Assembly (NCBI GenBank): GCA_022606135.1
Contig: JABYQN010000016.1
Coordinates: forward strand, 248,001 to 312,000
Length of the DNA: 64,000 bases
From: Fomes fomentarius
Taxonomy: Eukaryota; Basidiomycota; Agaricomycetes; Polyporales; Polyporaceae
Direction: 5' to 3'
Numbering within the stretch: position 1 is the first letter of the stretch; every line of letters starts with the position of its first letter. Of this stretch, positions 11,956 to 22,796 are shown piece by piece. The notes below the pieces were generated by a model. That model had not been told where the DNA came from and did not search any database. It saw nothing but the letters and a program-made list of their open reading frames with translations. Position numbers and translations under genes: made by a program.

Positions 11956-14156
11956 ATGTGGCTCCTCGAGACCGCGACGCTCAAACTCCACTACTTCATC
12001 TCCCCCGAGGCAGTCGAAGAAGGCTACCTCATCCTCTCACACCTATGGGACAGTCACGAGCAAACATTTCAGGACCTCCAAAAGATACACAACAAGTGCG
12101 CCGAGTCCGGCCAGGACCCACGCGAGCTCGTCTCGCCCAAGATCAGAGGCTGCTGCGAGGTCGCCGACCGCCACGGCTACAAGTGGGCGTGGATAGACAC
12201 GTGCTGCATCGACAAGACGAGCAGCGCGGAGCTCTCCGAGGCGATCAACTCGATGTTCCGGTACTACACCCTCGCGCTCGTCTGCTACGTGTTTCTGCGC
12301 GACATGCCCTCGGCGGACCCGAAGGAGCTCAAGGGCGCGGACGGCGACCCGAGGGCGGCGGCGAACAAGGAATTCGCCAATCATCGGTGGCACAGGAGAG
12401 GGTGGACGCTCCAAGAGCTCATCGCGCCCCGCGTCGTCCATTTCCTATCGGGCAACTGGGAGTTTCTGGGCTCCAAGGCAGACCTGGCGGATGGGCTAGA
12501 GGTCATCGCAGGCATACCAGCGACGATCCTGCGACAGCAGGAAAACCCGTCCGACATGAGCGTCGCGCAGCGCATGTCGTGGGCGGCGAACCGACAGACG
12601 ACCAGGATCGAGGACGAGGCGTACTGCTTGCTGGGTATCTTCGACGTCAACATGCCTACTCTGTATGGCGAAGGACGGAAGGCGTTCCAGCGTCTCCAGG
12701 AGGAGATCATGAAGCGGACACCGGACACGACGCTCTTCGCGTGGGGTCATAGTTGCCCTATTGAAGATCTCAACGAGCATCAGGAAGACGCTATGACCGG
12801 CCTGTTCGCTGCGCGCCCGTCCGATTTCAGGAAAGGGATGGCCGTCAAGTTTTCGGCCCAATCGTATGAATTGCCAGATGAGGAGGAGGAACCTCCAGAA
12901 GGATGGCCAGAAGAAGAAGATGTGAGTAATCACCGAGTTTGCTGGCTTTAACTAGTCGTTTTCCTGTTGGTCGCTGATTTCGTTTGCAACAGCTCTCGGA
13001 CTCAGACTCGATTGGAGATGTCATGTCGTTCAGCATCACGCCCCATGGTGTCCTCGCGCGGATACCCATCATTGAGCTCGACGAGCAGACTTTCGGAGAT
13101 CTGTCATGGTATGAAGGCGACTCTCGTCTCTTGCTCATCCTTCGACGGCGGGCGTCCAAGTCTAACGCCACGCTCCCCCTATACGACATTGGCCTCTGCA
13201 ATCCAAGCCACGACCCAGACATACCATCACCCACCCCGCGAGTCATCGTGGTACCCAAAGAGGCCGATGGCGGGCTCGCGCGCCAGCTGAACCTCACAAC
13301 AGCGGTGTGGCGCGACCTCTACCTCGCATTGGAGTCAGTATCGGAGACCGAAACGGTGCTGTACATCCCCACGAACCACGACTTCCCTCCGTTCATCCGC
13401 TTCCCGGAGCGTCTCTTCGGCGAGTTCCTCAGCAAGCATCGCGCGGAGAACGTCGTCGTGAAGAACCCGGTCCTGCCGTGGTACGGGATCCCGCCCGCGA
13501 CAATCAGCTTCGCCGTGCACCACCCGCGCTACGGCTCGCTGCACGCCACTCTGCAGTTCGGGCGATGTTACCTTGGCAAGCTGCTTTATAAAAACAGAAG
13601 GTCTCTGCCCGGTCCCATTTGGCTTAAACTGCTCGCCAGTGGCAGCAATGAGGTTGGCGGCGACGAGTCTCACCAGTGCCCCCGAGACCACATGGTGAAC
13701 TGGCCGGGGCTGTACAAGCAGTTCGAGGTCATCACGGGCGCGGATGGTGAGACCCTCGGGCCAGGACGACAGCTGGTCAAGTGGGTCTTGAGGATGAAGT
13801 TCAGCCAGTCGATATACGCCCCCGACTTGCTCACTCTGGATGACATCTCGCTGAGGGCGCGATACGCGACCCAGGAGGACCTCCAGCCTCGCGTCGTACT
13901 TCGCCAGAACCCTGTCCTTGTTGTGGCGAGTCGCATCCTGCGCGCCCTCCTCGCCGCGGCGTCAACAGTAGTAGGAGATGGGACGACGGAGCAGGATCTG
14001 CAGGCAGGCTTGCGTTCTGTGGTCTTTCTCGATCCACGAACGGACGCGCACCCCCATGATACGTATTTCCATTCGTACTTCCCTTTCTCGACCTACGCCA
14101 GGCCGTTTGGCTCCTTTTATGGACCACAGCCAATTCAGTGGAGTCTGGGATGTTGA
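11956..14156 (+). CDS. HET-domain protein 1
   Basis: Two exons, 11956-12921 and 12993-14156, with a phase-0 intron of 71 bases, encode 709 residues. The N-terminal HET domain (Pfam HET, named for fungal vegetative incompatibility) shows YLILSHLW (24-31), WIDTCCIDK (79-87), RGWTLQELIAP (148-158) and, near its end, MPTLYGEGRKAF followed by the TTLFAWG segment, seen in basidiomycete HET proteins that also carry a DUF8212-type region. The second exon resumes with the shared phrase SITPHGVLARIP and continues for about 390 residues of family-specific sequence with no known function. HET domains trigger cell death or growth arrest when two non-identical mycelia fuse, and this role is inferred from the family. 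It is the first of four copies on the same strand and is fully open. Confidence 0.9.
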
Positions 14157-15070
14157 TGCCGCCCGTGCGTTCCGCCGTTCTACAGCTGTTGCATACCCAT
14201 AGATCTTTATCCAGACCTAACCGAGTCTTGTCCTTTGGTGCGTGTCATGTGCTTATGTTTGAGAGCCAGAGGTAGGTGGATCGGAGATGTCATAGACTTT
14301 GAGATGGCAGCGGTCTGTGATCTCACTTCCCGCTTCAGCGAGCCGACGTGAACCTTGAAAGTCAGTCGTCTATCAATATAATGACATGGCGCATTCCTGC
14401 TGACTTGGAGATCTACCCTTCTACAGGTCGCACGCATACGTATTCCCAACTCTTCGAGAACAGCGCATAGTACATTCGATATCCTCGGAAACGAATGCGT
14501 CGGTGATCACGGCGATCCACAGCAGGATTTACTCAGTGGATACTGTGCAGACTATTCTCAAGGTGTACTGCAATTGGTCGCGTACTATTCGCTTGCGCAC
14601 AGCATCCATACCATCCTGCTTAGGCGACATAGCCCCAGTCCTGTTAGGCTCAGCCAACTACGGGTGGAGCGTCCACCTAGTTCTTTTGAGAAGGTCGTTG
14701 CTGACGTTGATGTTCGATATTGGAAATATTTCGCCACTAGTCGTTCACGCGGCATGCAACAGCCGGCGCGTTCTTCGTGTCATCCTCACCACAGCAATAT
14801 CTCTCCGTAGCCGCGCTTTTTATACCGTCGTGTGTGTGATATGTCGCTTTCTTGACGAACACACTCACCGTCTCTCCACAGGCATCTTCGGTATGTGGGC
14901 GATCATTTTCGTCCTCACTTCCTTTCCGGGCTGGCATCTGATTCTTGCATCAAACTTCTCCAGCCTCAAAGTTTGTTCGCTGCACACTCGGTTTGGTACG
15001 TCTCAACTCATAATGGGCCGCTTGTAGTACTTATCGTCACAGCGTCCTGCCAGACGCCATCACCGACGCC
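14157..15070. other. Intergenic between HET genes 1 and 2
   Basis: A 174-codon open frame at 14503-15027 has hydrophobic stretches but no recognisable family and no support from its duplicate neighbours. I do not annotate it. Confidence 0.45.
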
Positions 15071-17327
15071 ATGTGGCTCCTTCACACCTCTACGTTGAAA
15101 CCGCACTACTTCGTATCTCCAGAGGAGGTAGACTCAGGATACGTAATCCTCTCACATGTGTGGGAGCCCCACGAGCAATCCTTCCATGACCTGCAGAGGA
15201 TCCACGAGCAGTGCGAGGCGTCGGGCGAGGATGCTCGTGAGCTGATATCTCCCAAGATCAGGCAGTTCTGCGAGCTCGCGGAGCAACAAGGCTACCAGTG
15301 GGCATGGGCTGACACCTGCTGCATTGACAAGACTAGCAGCGCGGAGCTCTCTGAGGCCGTCAACTCCATGTTTCGTTACTACAGTCTGGCGCTAGTCTGC
15401 TTCGTATTCCTAGCTGATGTCCCTACGGCGAATGCCTTTACGGAGAGCACCCCAGCTTCCGCTATGTCGACTACGTCTTTCGGAGAGAGCAAGTGGCACA
15501 CTAGGGGCTGGACTCTCCAGGAGCTCATCGCACCTCGGGTCGTCCTTTTCCTCTCCAAGACATGGGACTTCCTCGGCTCCAAGGCGGATCTTGCACACAC
15601 GCTGCAGAAGATCACAGGCGTACCTGCGACCATACTGCGACTCGAGCAAAGCCCTATGGACGTCAACATCGCTCAGCGCATGTCTTGGGCGGCGAAGCGC
15701 AAGACGACGCGGCCGGAGGACGAAGCGTACTGTCTCCTGGGAATCTTCGATATCAATATGCCAACGCTCTACGGGGAAGGACGGAAGGCGTTCCAACGCT
15801 TGCAGAAGAAGATCATGAAACAGTCGTCTGACACTACGCTGTTCGCGTGGGGCGGGTGCTGTCCCTCCGGGCTGTCCAAGCTCGACAAATATAGCACAGG
15901 ACCTGGAGCTGGGACTGGGCTGTTTGCGACTTCTCCCTCGGATTTCCGGTCTTCTTCAAATATTACCTCCTCCCTCGGTTCGTCTGGCAAGAGGAACATG
16001 ATACCTGGTGAAACGGTGAGTAGTCGACTTTCAAGATCCCATGCATAGAAACTTAAACCGGAGTTCCTCAACGAAATAGAATGATGCTCCTACAACATTC
16101 GCTATTACACCATACGGCGTACTATCTCGCATCCCAATCGTCACCATCAAGGGAAGGAGCTACGGGGACTTGTCTTGGCGCGATGGTCCATCTCGTCTCC
16201 TGCTAATCCTCAACACGCGTCCTTCGAGCTCTCACCTTACTCTGCCCCAGTACGATATAGGAGCGCGCTATGGATACGGCCCCTGCGGCGGTTCTTTCCG
16301 CATGGTCGCACTACCCGACGAGGACCACAAGGGCGGCCGCATACGTTCCCGTTCCCGGTCTCCAGAGTATGAGGCCTCATGGAGTGAGGTCTACCTCCCA
16401 CACTATGTTGACCCCAGTGCGGGCAAGAGGTTGCGGCTCTACATCCCCATCAACCATGTCATCTCTGCTCCCATCCGCATCCCGGAGAACCTCATCTCGA
16501 ACGTCGCAGAAGACTTCATCGACTACGTCCATGTGTCAGTCACGAACGAGCAACTTCCCTGGTATGGAGACCCACCCACCATGATCGTTCTCTCGTCGTC
16601 CGTCTCCGAACACATCGCACTTCAATTTGGGAGGTGTGCCGCGACCGCTTCCTCGGTGAGTGGGAGTGGTGGCGAGACGGAACTGGGAGCAATCTGGGCG
16701 AACATGATACGGCCGGAGATCTCTTCCGACTGCCTCGGCGCGATAGAGGAGGTTGACGCGCCGAAGAAGCATGAATGGCACGTCAACCACAACGTCACCT
16801 GGCTTCCCCAAGAACACGCATGTCCTGCGGACCATGTTCTCACGTGGCCGGGATTGGAGAAAAGCTTTGCGCTAGACTTTGACCAGCTTCCGTTTACGTT
16901 CACTCTTGTGTTCACCCCATCTCTACTCACCGACACCTTGACTCTGGCGTCGTTCCATGTGGAGCAAGCCGCCACGTCCCGTCCACTCTCACCGCGATCA
17001 TCACCACCTCGAGTTGACTGTCCTCTAAGGACGGACCCGCCGCGGACGTGCCGCCCGCTGGTGGACTATTCACATACAAGCGGTTCGCCGACAGATCTCA
17101 AGGGCGTCGGGCTCGTGGACCCTATGGAGCGGACAACGCAACATGCTTCCTCGCCTACCATCAGGGGGTATTTGGGATTGTGTCGCTTCTGGAAGAGTCA
17201 GAGAGCGAAGGCGAACCCTTCCAGGGAAATGGGAATAACGCCAACTACCTTCACCCTGAAAGCGAAGCTGGACCGCTATAAGGTTACATCGACTCCGTCT
17301 CGTCGCGAGTACCTCCCGAAGTCTTGA
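15071..17327 (+). CDS. HET-domain protein 2
   Basis: Two exons, 15071-16015 and 16080-17327, with a phase-0 intron of 64 bases, encode 730 residues. HET motifs are YVILSHVW (24-31), WADTCCIDK (79-87, with Ala where the other copies have Ile), RGWTLQELIAP (145-155) and DINMPTLYGEG. After the intron comes AITPYGVLSRIP, the same re-entry phrase as in the other copies. Two shared landmarks, ALQFGRC and PADHVLTWPG, mark the C-terminal region; the latter also appears in copy 1 in altered form and in the relic near 39.6 kb. This is the nearest relative of copy 1 by length, gene structure and the WHTRGWTL region. The C-terminal tail after about residue 600 is low-complexity and not shared. Role inferred: non-self recognition after hyphal fusion. 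Confidence 0.88.
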
Positions 17328-17622
17328 TTATACGCTTCTATGCAATCCTTCTGAGATTGCGATATCAGTTGTGCTGCTTCACTTGTATGTATATTTTCAG
17401 ATGATTATTGGTGAATTACTCCCCCGGCCCTGGCCCCCAGAGGGGCATCAGTTCTTCGGCCTCGCGGGTGGGTTCTTCTCTCACTGTCAAGCTGTCCCCT
17501 CGGTCGCATCGCCCCCGCTCGTCGTTCCCACTCTTCCGTTCCCGATACACAGCCGGACCGACTCCGTTCTGCTACCTCGTCGGAAGCACAGTAGCGGAGT
17601 ACTGTCATCATGCATCGCTTCC
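17328..17622. other. 3' flank of HET gene 2
   Basis: No gene is seen. The sequence near 17600 is similar to the 3' flank of the MYND gene at about 41230, continuing the match of the adjacent MYND scrap. Confidence 0.4.
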
Positions 17623-17764
17623 TCATTTCATCGCGCCCCTCCTTGCGCCCATTTGTCGTGGTCTCTCGGTCCTAGCCTTGTCCCGTATTCAGCGCAAGAC
17701 CGCGGGTGTGAGGCGCCGCGACTCGACCCGCACCGTTCCCTCAGGCTGGACTTGGATAACATGA
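17623..17764 (-). pseudogene. C-terminal scrap of the MYND gene
   Basis: The minus strand encodes VRVESRRLTPAVLR, a stop, then IRDKARTERPRQ and RRGAMK with a stop. The intact MYND protein (41250-42548) ends with the same string, with Trp where this copy has TGA. Only about the last 45 residues and part of the 3' flank are present, with no zinc finger. This is a duplicated gene end, about 24 kb from its source and dead by the internal stop. Confidence 0.75.
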
Positions 17765-20545
17765 GAAGAAGGAGGGTAACCTGCCCCAGTCGCATCAAGC
17801 TTTGCGCACGAGCGAGCGGATGCTGAGGTGGAAAGATCGTCGTGTGTCGAGCCAGAGAGCACGGTGATTGCAGAGCGGTTTACCCATCTATTTGACTATT
17901 CTTATCTGGTGCGCGACACTTAGCATGGAGTGAGTATGGGAGTGTCTGCGACGAGTTCATTAAGCACCTGCGGCGACGATGGTTAGATGACAACGTCAGC
18001 GGAACTTCAGGACCGTACATCTTGTACTGTGTGGCCCGGATGTGACATTGACCGCCTCAAATGTTCGCATGTACAGCTCGTGTTGTATTGAAAGCGACAG
18101 GGATAGACCAGTACTCACCTATATCCGCCGTGTCCTTCAAGGAAGCACTCCCGGATGTCCGTCATGATGCTTGCAATGACCGTATGTGATTGACATGTCT
18201 CACAAGTGACGGGTTTTGGTTGTTTGAGAACGAATGCCCAAGCTCAGTGCAATGTCTTCAAAGTTACGCGCTCACAGACGAATGGCCAGAAGAATCTCGG
18301 AAGAGATCGGCACCAGCGCCACGCACCAATTGCGTCATCTCCGAGCAGCCCGATCTGTATCGGATTCCTTCAACTTTAACATGCTTATTGCAAGCCCCTG
18401 CTCTCAACTCAGCCCCGCGCAACCTGGAGAATCAATGATAGGCCTAGTCCCCCATCGCTCGAGGAGTCGTTGCCGTCCCAGGCGTCGAACACCGACACAT
18501 CTACTACCAGCGGAGATGTCCCATATGCCGTGGACTATCCTATGGTGTATCCACTGAATAAGCGGTCTGCTCACTATCTTTGTCGATAGCAGCCGGGTTG
18601 TCGCCGACCCGCAGTGACTCGGCAGTCGTACGATCGCTCTCGCTCTCGTCTTTTTTCACCTTCACCCACCAAGCATTGCTCACATTGTCCTCGTGGAGCT
18701 CCTGCACCTACACGGGTTTGCAGCCAACATGGGATTATATGCGTTCGTGAAGTCAGAAGTAAGCCCCTCTCGCCTCTCTCTTCCTTGCCTCTTTTGTCCT
18801 CTACATTTCGAGTTCGTTTCTTGCGACTGTGGCGCGTCGGATGGCATATATGCGTCGGAGCCGCAGAAATGCATGACACGAGTGTCGTACTCTCCCAGTC
18901 GCACATTGTCGTGTCTCAGCCGGCGCACGAATGCGATGTGATGAAGGACACTGTCACCTTGAACCTAACTAACCGCTGCGCGGGACGTTGAGCGTTCGCT
19001 TTGGCGAAGACGTTACCACTGGTTCTCCTCTCTAGATCATCTGATGAGGTAGATGAACCAGTTTGTCACTCGGGTCTGGTGCCGATAGTATCTCTGTCGC
19101 TTGACCGCAGACTATCGCTTCATGGGGATAATTGCGGAGGCCTGTACTCAATGCACGTCGGTCGCACAGTAGAGGCTAGATGCGCAGATGTTGTAACTTT
19201 TACTCCCTCTACCTCACCGGCAGAGACTAGAGTGAGAGACAGTGCGTACGCAATTGACTCTCGAGTAGTTTCGCTGTACGAATGTCCGTTGTTGGCAAGC
19301 GTGTTTATCATTTTCACGGTCTTTGACGAGATTGTTTGCGGCGTTCTCTGCACAGAACGGCTGCAAAGTCTACCTTCTACTGGGTCGAACAAATCCATCG
19401 AAGGTCAATAGACTATGCGTTTCACCTGTACCAACCGCATCCTCTGGTGGGACGGTATCTGGAGAAACGCACTCAGGATTACAACCACTGCGACCCAAAC
19501 TCATCTCCATCCTTGCCGCCCTCGTTACGCTCATCGTTGGACTTGCTCGCTTGTGGACATCATCAGGACATCATTGACGTAACACCTCGTCAGTCGCACA
19601 GCGCAGACGTCACCAGCTTGGTGTATCTGGATTTCTGCCTGTGCCTCAGTGCCGTTTACTATATATGCACGTATCTGCCCTCACATACGACAGATCAGGC
19701 TTGAACATGTTACGACCCAGTGGTTCATGCATCCTGTCTTTGTACCGCACCGCATCGTTCTAATCACCGTAATGATCTAGATCTAAATAATGACCGCTAG
19801 GCAGGGAGGGCTCGTAGCCCCAGCGACAGTCGGTATCTTTGGTTCTAGTTGTGTTTCGTGTATATCCGCTTGCAAGCTCAGTGAAGGCTACTCACCACCT
19901 GTCCCTCTGGTTCCTTCATTGGCTGGGGTATTTAAAGCCCGGTGCTCCTGCACGGAGACGCTAGGAGGGGTACAGCATTGTGCACGGACGTGCACCGAGT
20001 TTCAAGTTCGTCTCAAGAGTCAATACGTCGCCCCCTGACAGTCCACAGGCCAGACCCTGCAGACACAATCCTTGCGGGTCGCATACGGCATCCCTTCTAC
20101 CGCGCATATCGTCAGGTGCCCAAGCCGGTGGTGCACACACTACATTGCGGCGTCGAATCTTCTTCCATCTATACGCGCCGCAACTGTGGTACCGCTCGCC
20201 ATATGTGTTGGTGAAAGCATGAAAGCACCGTTCCCGCCGAATTGCGTCTGATAGCTCCTGCCGAGAAGCGTCCACCACGTTGTCGCGGTGCTGCAAACTA
20301 TGAGCTTATAGAACAGCACTGTCAGGTGTCTAGAAGTTCGTCCGACTACCCTGATGTCCTGTGACCGGTGCGTCGTATTCGAGATACATGCATTTGCGCC
20401 GAAATGCCGGCAAGTGGACTATTGGCGCTTGCTCGCATCCGATCGAATCAACCAGTGACACCGTCTGCCATCTGGACAGTGGATACAGTCGGCAAGAACG
20501 TGCCGTGTACTGTCACCGTTCACGCGTCAGCTGACAGCTCGCTCT

Positions 20546-20645
20546 AAGCTTCGCCGGGCTTCCATGATCGCGGCCTTTCCACTGGAAGAGTTGTTCTCGC
20601 CGCTGATACGTTACATGTACATAATCATGTACTCGTGTAAGTAGT
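20546..20645 (+). pseudogene. 3' scrap of the dual-specificity phosphatase gene
   Basis: This sequence reads KLRRAS then AAFPLEE, and matches the last codons and 3' flank of the phosphatase at 28856-28990, including CGGCCTTTCCACTGG and the TACATGTA just after the stop. No catalytic domain precedes it. It lies in the stretch that block A has and block B lacks. Confidence 0.65.
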
Positions 20646-21714
20646 ACGGTGTCTAACGACTTTCAACAGCCTGCGCTTTCATCTCAAGATCAGGGGGTGC
20701 GGTCTCCATAGACGGTGAGTGCTCATGTGAGACTGCTCTTGTCGCATTGTGCTGGTGACCTTGGTATCCTAACAACTGCCACGATAGCAGTGCTCAGTCA
20801 TGTTCGGTGCAATCGCCGTCTCTAAGTACAACGTTGAAGATAGAACTGGAAGGGTCGAAGGAAGGTTGATTGAAGGAATTGTGCGGCCGTGCGGCGACAT
20901 GGGTACCGAGTTGGGAACTGACAGCAATGTGAGAGAGAAAGAAAGCTTGCTTTATGATCGAATGTGGGGGAAACGATGATTGTATCCGAATGCAAACAAC
21001 CACACCTTGAGTATCTACGGGAGTCCGAGGCCAGAAGTAGCGATGGAAATAACTGGAAAGGTGCTGGAGTGTGAAGGGTGCAGTGAAACTGAAGTGAATT
21101 TGCAAGCGACGGTAAGCGAGTCGCGGCGCACGCAGCTCTCGCGACAAGGATAAAGCTACAGCAAATATCGTATGGAGTGGCTATCGGGAGGTCTGGTACT
21201 GTACATGTACATAAGTAAGTGTGCAGAGGCCAAGTATGCGGGTATCCGACGGGGAAAGGAGGGATGGAAGAGCTGACGGTGGCGGATGGCTGCAGGGGAC
21301 ATCGGCAAGCGCTCTGTCTGAGGTTCGTCGTCCAGTAGGTCGAAAGGGACGTATCCGGGAGGCTCGGCGACTGTCATCGCGGACGTGAAGGCCTGTCGTG
21401 TCGGTGCTGCTCGTGTCGGCGAGATCCCTGGCGTCTGTTCGAGACGATTCCTGCGGGCTCGAGGGTTTCGGAATATCTGTGTGTGTCGCGTCGGCCCAAC
21501 GGCGAGTGCGAAGGATGGCGGCGGGGCGTGTCGTCGGTGTGAGTCGTGGTGGGTACGAAGAGGAGAGACGCTGGCGCTTGTCAGCGCGCGCTACGGTTAC
21601 CAAATACGACTGGTACTCGCGCAGCCATGCGCGATGATGCGCATCATCGGAAGTCGGAGCGTGAGCTGCGTATAGTAAGCTCGAGGCTCGCTTTGCGCGA
21701 CGATCTCGGTACTC

Positions 21715-22126
21715 ACCGGCTGTTGTGAAGAATTTCAGTGTCGCTGCTGAATGCTCCCACGCGCTCTGCGTGAAGGTGTAGCACAAGGGTGTGCTTTGGA
21801 TTCCATTCGAATGGCGTAAATGATAGGGTAATCTGGAATCTCTGCCACCACTCTCCTGGGTAACCATACTGCCGCGAGCGATCCAACCAGTCCGATATGT
21901 GATCGATGGAGCAGTCGTGCTCGTCCACTGGCAGCGGCGAATATGGACCAAAAAGACGCGCCCAATGTGTGACCTGCTGGGGACCTGCTACCGAGTCAGA
22001 TCGGGTACACACACCAAGGCGAAGAAGCAGTGGTCGATCTGAAAGTTGGAGTTGGAGCTCGATTGGAGAATTGCCTTTCCATGCAACATCGGCGGGTTTC
22101 AGTGATGTGAGTTTCAAACCAAGATT
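21715..22126 (-). pseudogene. Inverted C-terminal fragment of a HET-family gene
   Basis: The minus strand encodes about 130 residues matching the C-terminal domain of HET copies 3 and 4: LRLGVCTRSDSV, PQQVTHWAR, DEHDCSIDHISDWLDRSR and ITLSFTPFEWNPKHTLVL. It ends at a GTGAGT donor in the place where copies 3 and 4 have theirs, and the following sequence also matches their third intron. Upstream there is an in-frame stop and no HET domain. It is opposite in orientation to all intact copies, so it arose by an inverted duplication. The sequence is closer to copy 4 than to copies 1 and 2. Confidence 0.85.
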
Positions 22127-22502
22127 TAGAAAATCGAAGGCTTGACAGGAACGTGCGCGGTCAGTTGTCAGGCAAGCACTGAGCTCAACACTGAGATTGA
22201 TACACGGGACATCTTTTTTGAATGGACGGGGCGTGAGCGCGGCGAAACGCGCGACAGCCTCCCTGTCCCAGAGCTCCAGCCCTCACGCATGCCTCATGTC
22301 ATCGGTGGAAGCAGCTCCCGAGACTCGATTGCTTTGGCTATCGACGTGCCCGTGAAATGTCCACCGACCAGCCTGAGTATCGGAGCTTGCCACCACATGG
22401 TAGTGGGACTTCGACGTCCTGTGAACGCAAGGACTTCATTAAGTTCAAGGTTCGAGGGTCGTTCCCAGTCGACAGCGCCAGCCATGGGGCACACGGTACT
22501 TG

Positions 22503-22510
22503 GTATATAG
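22503..22510 (+). promoter_or_regulatory. TATA box of HET gene 3 with a conserved 5' leader
   Basis: GTATATAG is followed by AGAACCGGGAC, as upstream of HET gene 4 (32909). Downstream, both leaders share CCCCCACGGTGAG and a pyrimidine stretch ending in ACAG, consistent with a spliced 5' untranslated intron. Confidence 0.5.
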
Positions 22511-22796
22511 TAGAACCGGGACCGCCGTCCACCCACTCTCACTCCCTCCACTGTCACTCTGCCGTTTTTTCCCCCACGGTGAGTTCGTCTCTCGACCTCC
22601 ACGGATGAAGGGTCTTTGTCTCTGACATCGCTCAAACAGCATTATTTACGACACCTACCGTTCATACATACATTCTCCCTGTGTTGCTTGAATACTGATA
22701 CTCACCGTCACCGGTCACCACTCGAGTGAGTTCTCGAGTGTTTGGATTTTGTCATTGACGAGAGTATGCCTCACGTAGGACATCACAGCGGTCATC

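Noticed and set aside
14503..15027. 174-codon hydrophobic open frame between HET genes 1 and 2
   Set aside because: Only a loose resemblance to fungal membrane proteins, with no splice structure or conserved motif.
18600..20300. Possible decayed seven-helix membrane gene in block A, with a counterpart at 30.6-31.3 kb
   Set aside because: Some hydrophobic stretches hint at such families, but frames differ between the two copies and I could not assemble any motif.
21181..21951. 256-codon minus-strand open frame
   Set aside because: It overlaps the HET C-terminal fragment in another frame and has low-complexity composition. The 21715-22126 frame is the one that matches HET proteins.
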